Below, one piece after another: positions 62,964 through 64,000 of a DNA stretch of 64,000 nucleotides (positions are counted from its first letter, which is position 1; each line of letters opens with the position of its first letter). Where the stretch lies: contig NZ_QVMQ01000005.1 in the NCBI RefSeq assembly GCF_010501105.1, positions 80,479 through 144,478 of the forward strand. The letters are read 5' to 3'. This stretch comes from Dysgonomonas sp. 511 (GTDB lineage: Bacteria; Bacteroidota; Bacteroidia; Bacteroidales; Dysgonomonadaceae). The translations under genes were made by a program, and so were the position numbers. Under the pieces are notes generated by a model. It was not told the DNA's origin. It made no database searches and saw only the letters and a program-made list of their open reading frames with translations.

Positions 62964-63947
62964 ATGCTCAAAACACTTTCGGTTATAGTACCATGTTTCA
63001 ACGAAGAAGCCGTAATACAGGAGTTCTATAAAAGGACGAGCCAGGTGTTGACTTCGATGAAGGGAGTAGAGTCTTACATTATATTTATCAACGACGGCAG
63101 CAGAGACAATACGGGGCTGATACTCGATTCCATTGCCACGGGAGACAAAAGGGCGAGGGTGATACACTTTTCCCGCAACTTCGGCCATCAGGCTGCCGTG
63201 ACTGCCGGGCTCAACAGTTGTAAGACAGACTTCGCCGTCATTATAGATGCCGACCTGCAAGACCCTCCCGAACTGATTCCGCAATTGCTGGAAACACAAG
63301 GCAGGGAACAGGCAAGTGTTGTATATTGTGTGCGCAAGGAAAGGAAGGGAGAAACGGCATTCAAGAAATGGACAGCCAAGACATTCTATAAAACAATGAA
63401 CAGGATGTCGGAAGTAGAATTTCCGCTCGATACCGGCGATTTCAGGCTGATAGACCGCAAAGCAATAGATGCCTTCAACAAATTGAGTGAAAAAGGAAAG
63501 TACATAAGGGGGCTGATTACATGGATAGGATTTAAGCAAGTTCCTTTCTACTACGACCGCGACGCCCGTTTTGCCGGAGAGACGAAATATCCTTTGAAGA
63601 AGATGATGTCTTTTGCAAGGAAGGCATTACTCTATTTTTCGAAAAAGCCATTGTTGATATCCATCAGCCTCGGTAGTCCTGCCTGCGTAATAGGGCTTGT
63701 ATATGCCTTGTGGGCATGGCTGGGACATTTCTTCGGATTTGCGAATACTATTACAGGCTGGACTTCTACTGTAATACTCATTATTTTCTTCGGAGGTGTG
63801 CAGTTGCTCACTATCGGTGTGCTGGGGCAATATATCGGTGTATTGTTCGATGAAGTGAAAAACCGTCCCGAATATATTATCGACAGGAAAATAAACTTCG
63901 AGAGGGTGTGTCAAAAGCCCCAAAATATGAAAGACCGAAGTTTTTAA
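62964..63947 (+). CDS. GT2 polyprenyl-phosphate glycosyltransferase (DPM1/GtrB type)
   Basis: A 327-residue protein: GT2 catalytic domain (1-225) with V-I-V-P-C-F-N-E-E, I-N-D-G-S and the D-A-D-L-Q-D-P-P metal site, followed by two membrane helices (about 235-260 and 268-295). Relatives transfer a sugar from a nucleotide onto undecaprenyl phosphate at the inner membrane for later use in glycan decoration. The donor sugar is unknown. The stop codon lies in the loop of its terminator. Confidence 0.9.
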   Translation: MLKTLSVIVPCFNEEAVIQEFYKRTSQVLTSMKGVESYIIFINDGSRDNTGLILDSIATGDKRARVIHFSRNFGHQAAVTAGLNSCKTDFAVIIDADLQDPPELIPQLLETQGREQASVVYCVRKERKGETAFKKWTAKTFYKTMNRMSEVEFPLDTGDFRLIDRKAIDAFNKLSEKGKYIRGLITWIGFKQVPFYYDRDARFAGETKYPLKKMMSFARKALLYFSKKPLLISISLGSPACVIGLVYALWAWLGHFFGFANTITGWTSTVILIIFFGGVQLLTIGVLGQYIGVLFDEVKNRPEYIIDRKINFERVCQKPQNMKDRSF

Positions 63948-63965
63948 TAGCTTCGGTCTTTTTCG
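63931..63965 (+). terminator. Terminator of the GT2 gene
   Basis: A perfect 11-bp stem AAAGACCGAAG/CTTCGGTCTTT with a 10-nt loop and trailing T residues. The left arm lies within the last codons and the stop codon is in the loop. Confidence 0.9.
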
Positions 63966-64000
63966 TTCACTCTAAAATATGTATCTTAGAGTTGCAATGA

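Overview
The window is chromosomal DNA of a member of the Bacteroidota, order Bacteroidales, most like Dysgonomonas or a close relative. The signs are a SusC/SusD glycan-uptake locus, a hybrid two-component sensor, ECF sigma/FecR pairs, promoters of the TTTG-N19/20-TAnnTTTG type, and a C10 protease with a C-terminal type IX secretion signal, which most Bacteroides lack. The genus is inferred from gene content, not from a marker comparison. No rRNA, tRNA, CRISPR array, prophage or complete insertion sequence was seen.

Region by region. (1) 1-14069, minus strand: a fructan (levan/inulin) utilisation locus with the order I recall for the B. thetaiotaomicron BT1754-BT1763 locus: hybrid sensor (cut by the window edge), fructokinase, sugar/H+ symporter, two GH32 enzymes, surface glycan-binding protein, SusD, SusC. 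(2) 14481-21260, minus strand: a cell-surface signalling and uptake module made of an ECF sigma factor, FecR anti-sigma factor, a stand-alone STN-domain protein fused to a repeat protein, a TonB-dependent receptor and a DUF4249 lipoprotein. (3) 21707-36485: housekeeping and envelope genes (ADP-forming acyl-CoA synthetase, LolC/E-like permease, ruvB, PAP2 phosphatase, TetR, fabG, porin, an AT-rich acyltransferase, GT14, folK, kdsB, comF-like, recX, prmC, two lipoproteins). (4) 36825-41722: a 1576-residue secreted C10 protease followed by a 48-residue peptide gene. (5) 41871-48843: hflX, rplS, an esterase, isocitrate dehydrogenase, a DUF486 protein and dnaN. (6) 48998-53486, minus strand: a tight RiPP-like operon: 40-residue putative precursor peptide, HPr-kinase-like protein, S24/S26-type peptidase, PqqD-like protein, nucleotidyltransferase and ABC exporter. 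(7) 53667-59931, minus strand: GH97, GH109, a sugar-kinase-like protein, an unknown secreted protein and a VanX-like dipeptidase. (8) 60338-63947, plus strand: trpS, an unknown protein and a GT2 glycosyltransferase.

The most novel part is region 6. It has lasso-peptide accessory genes (PqqD, kinase, nucleotidyltransferase, ABC exporter) but neither the cyclase nor the B2 protease of lasso clusters; instead it carries a small soluble Ser/His signal-peptidase-like protein. Its putative precursor shares a Y-x-x-P-x-I-E-V-x-E-V...G-F-A-x-S motif with the peptide encoded just after the C10 protease 12 kb away, so one machine may serve several precursors.

The intergenic regions are rich in dispersed repeats: a MITE-like element with terminal inverted repeats (28693-28834 and 32534-32749, plus single ends elsewhere), two families shared by 17.7-18.0, 47.3-47.7 and 60.0 kb, a 153-bp near-identical pair (43653-43805 and 60058-60210), a perfect 27-bp inverted repeat (47512-47581) and a run of hairpins (21449-21594).
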